Positions 26,019 through 26,024 of a DNA stretch of 26,024 bases are shown here, piece by piece; position 1 is the stretch's first letter; each line of letters opens with the position of its first letter. The translations under genes were made by a program, and so were the position numbers. This DNA is from JAPHTQ01 sp051747405 (GTDB lineage: Bacteria > Pseudomonadota > Gammaproteobacteria > Thiohalomonadales > Thiohalomonadaceae). The stretch spans positions 1 to 26,024 of the forward strand of contig JBNJGC010000012.1 in assembly GCA_051747405.1 (NCBI GenBank), given 5' to 3'. The notes beneath the pieces are model-generated. The model did not search any database. It saw nothing but the letters and a program-made list of their open reading frames with translations, and had not been told where the DNA came from.

Positions 26019-26024
26019 CGTTTA

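Overview
The window is an ordinary, densely coded chromosomal segment of a GC-rich gammaproteobacterium. The run pncC - recA - recX - alaS - lysC - csrA - tRNA-Ser(GCU) - tRNA-Arg(ACG), with mutS nearby, is the order known from Pseudomonas and other gammaproteobacteria, and enteric bacteria keep most of it. Gene content (SixA-CHAD, an AddAB-like nuclease, HD-GYP, CsrA) would fit a Chromatiales-like lineage, but the genus cannot be told from the sequence alone. There is no prophage, insertion sequence or CRISPR array.

Layout. Positions 1-3175 (+ strand) hold the 3' end of an O6-alkylguanine-DNA methyltransferase gene, xerD, a DUF3391/HD-GYP c-di-GMP phosphodiesterase and dsbC. Positions 3191-16464 (- strand) hold, in order of transcription, mutS, a pyruvate kinase, a SixA-CHAD fusion, an AddB-like nuclease, an AddA-like helicase-nuclease and the thioredoxin-TPR chaperedoxin cnoX. 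Positions 16592-18388 carry a PilZ protein, a small unknown gene on the opposite strand, pncC and thpR. A roughly 200-bp repeat element then separates thpR from a convergent WYL regulator of the BrxR/CapW type, which is divergent from recA. From 19642 to the end, recA, recX, alaS, lysC, csrA and two tRNA genes all read to the right.

The most interesting item is in the only long gene-free stretch (7492-7946), between the AddB-like and AddA-like genes. The + strand there carries 12 GGA triplets in about 155 nt, against one TCC, and at least five lie in the loops of small perfect hairpins. A clean intrinsic terminator follows, with no coding gene in front of it. This is the architecture of a CsrB/RsmY/RsmZ-type RNA that titrates CsrA, and csrA itself is at 25412. 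Two TGTAGG-N6-CTN4 elements, 22 bp apart, lie about 170-190 bp upstream and resemble degenerate GacA/UvrY boxes. The csrA leader also carries several GGA sites. The window may therefore contain both the Csr regulator and its antagonist RNA.

Other functional links are genome maintenance (alkyltransferase, XerD, MutS, AddAB-like pair, RecA, RecX), c-di-GMP signalling (HD-GYP and PilZ) and thiol/redox protein quality control (DsbC, CnoX).
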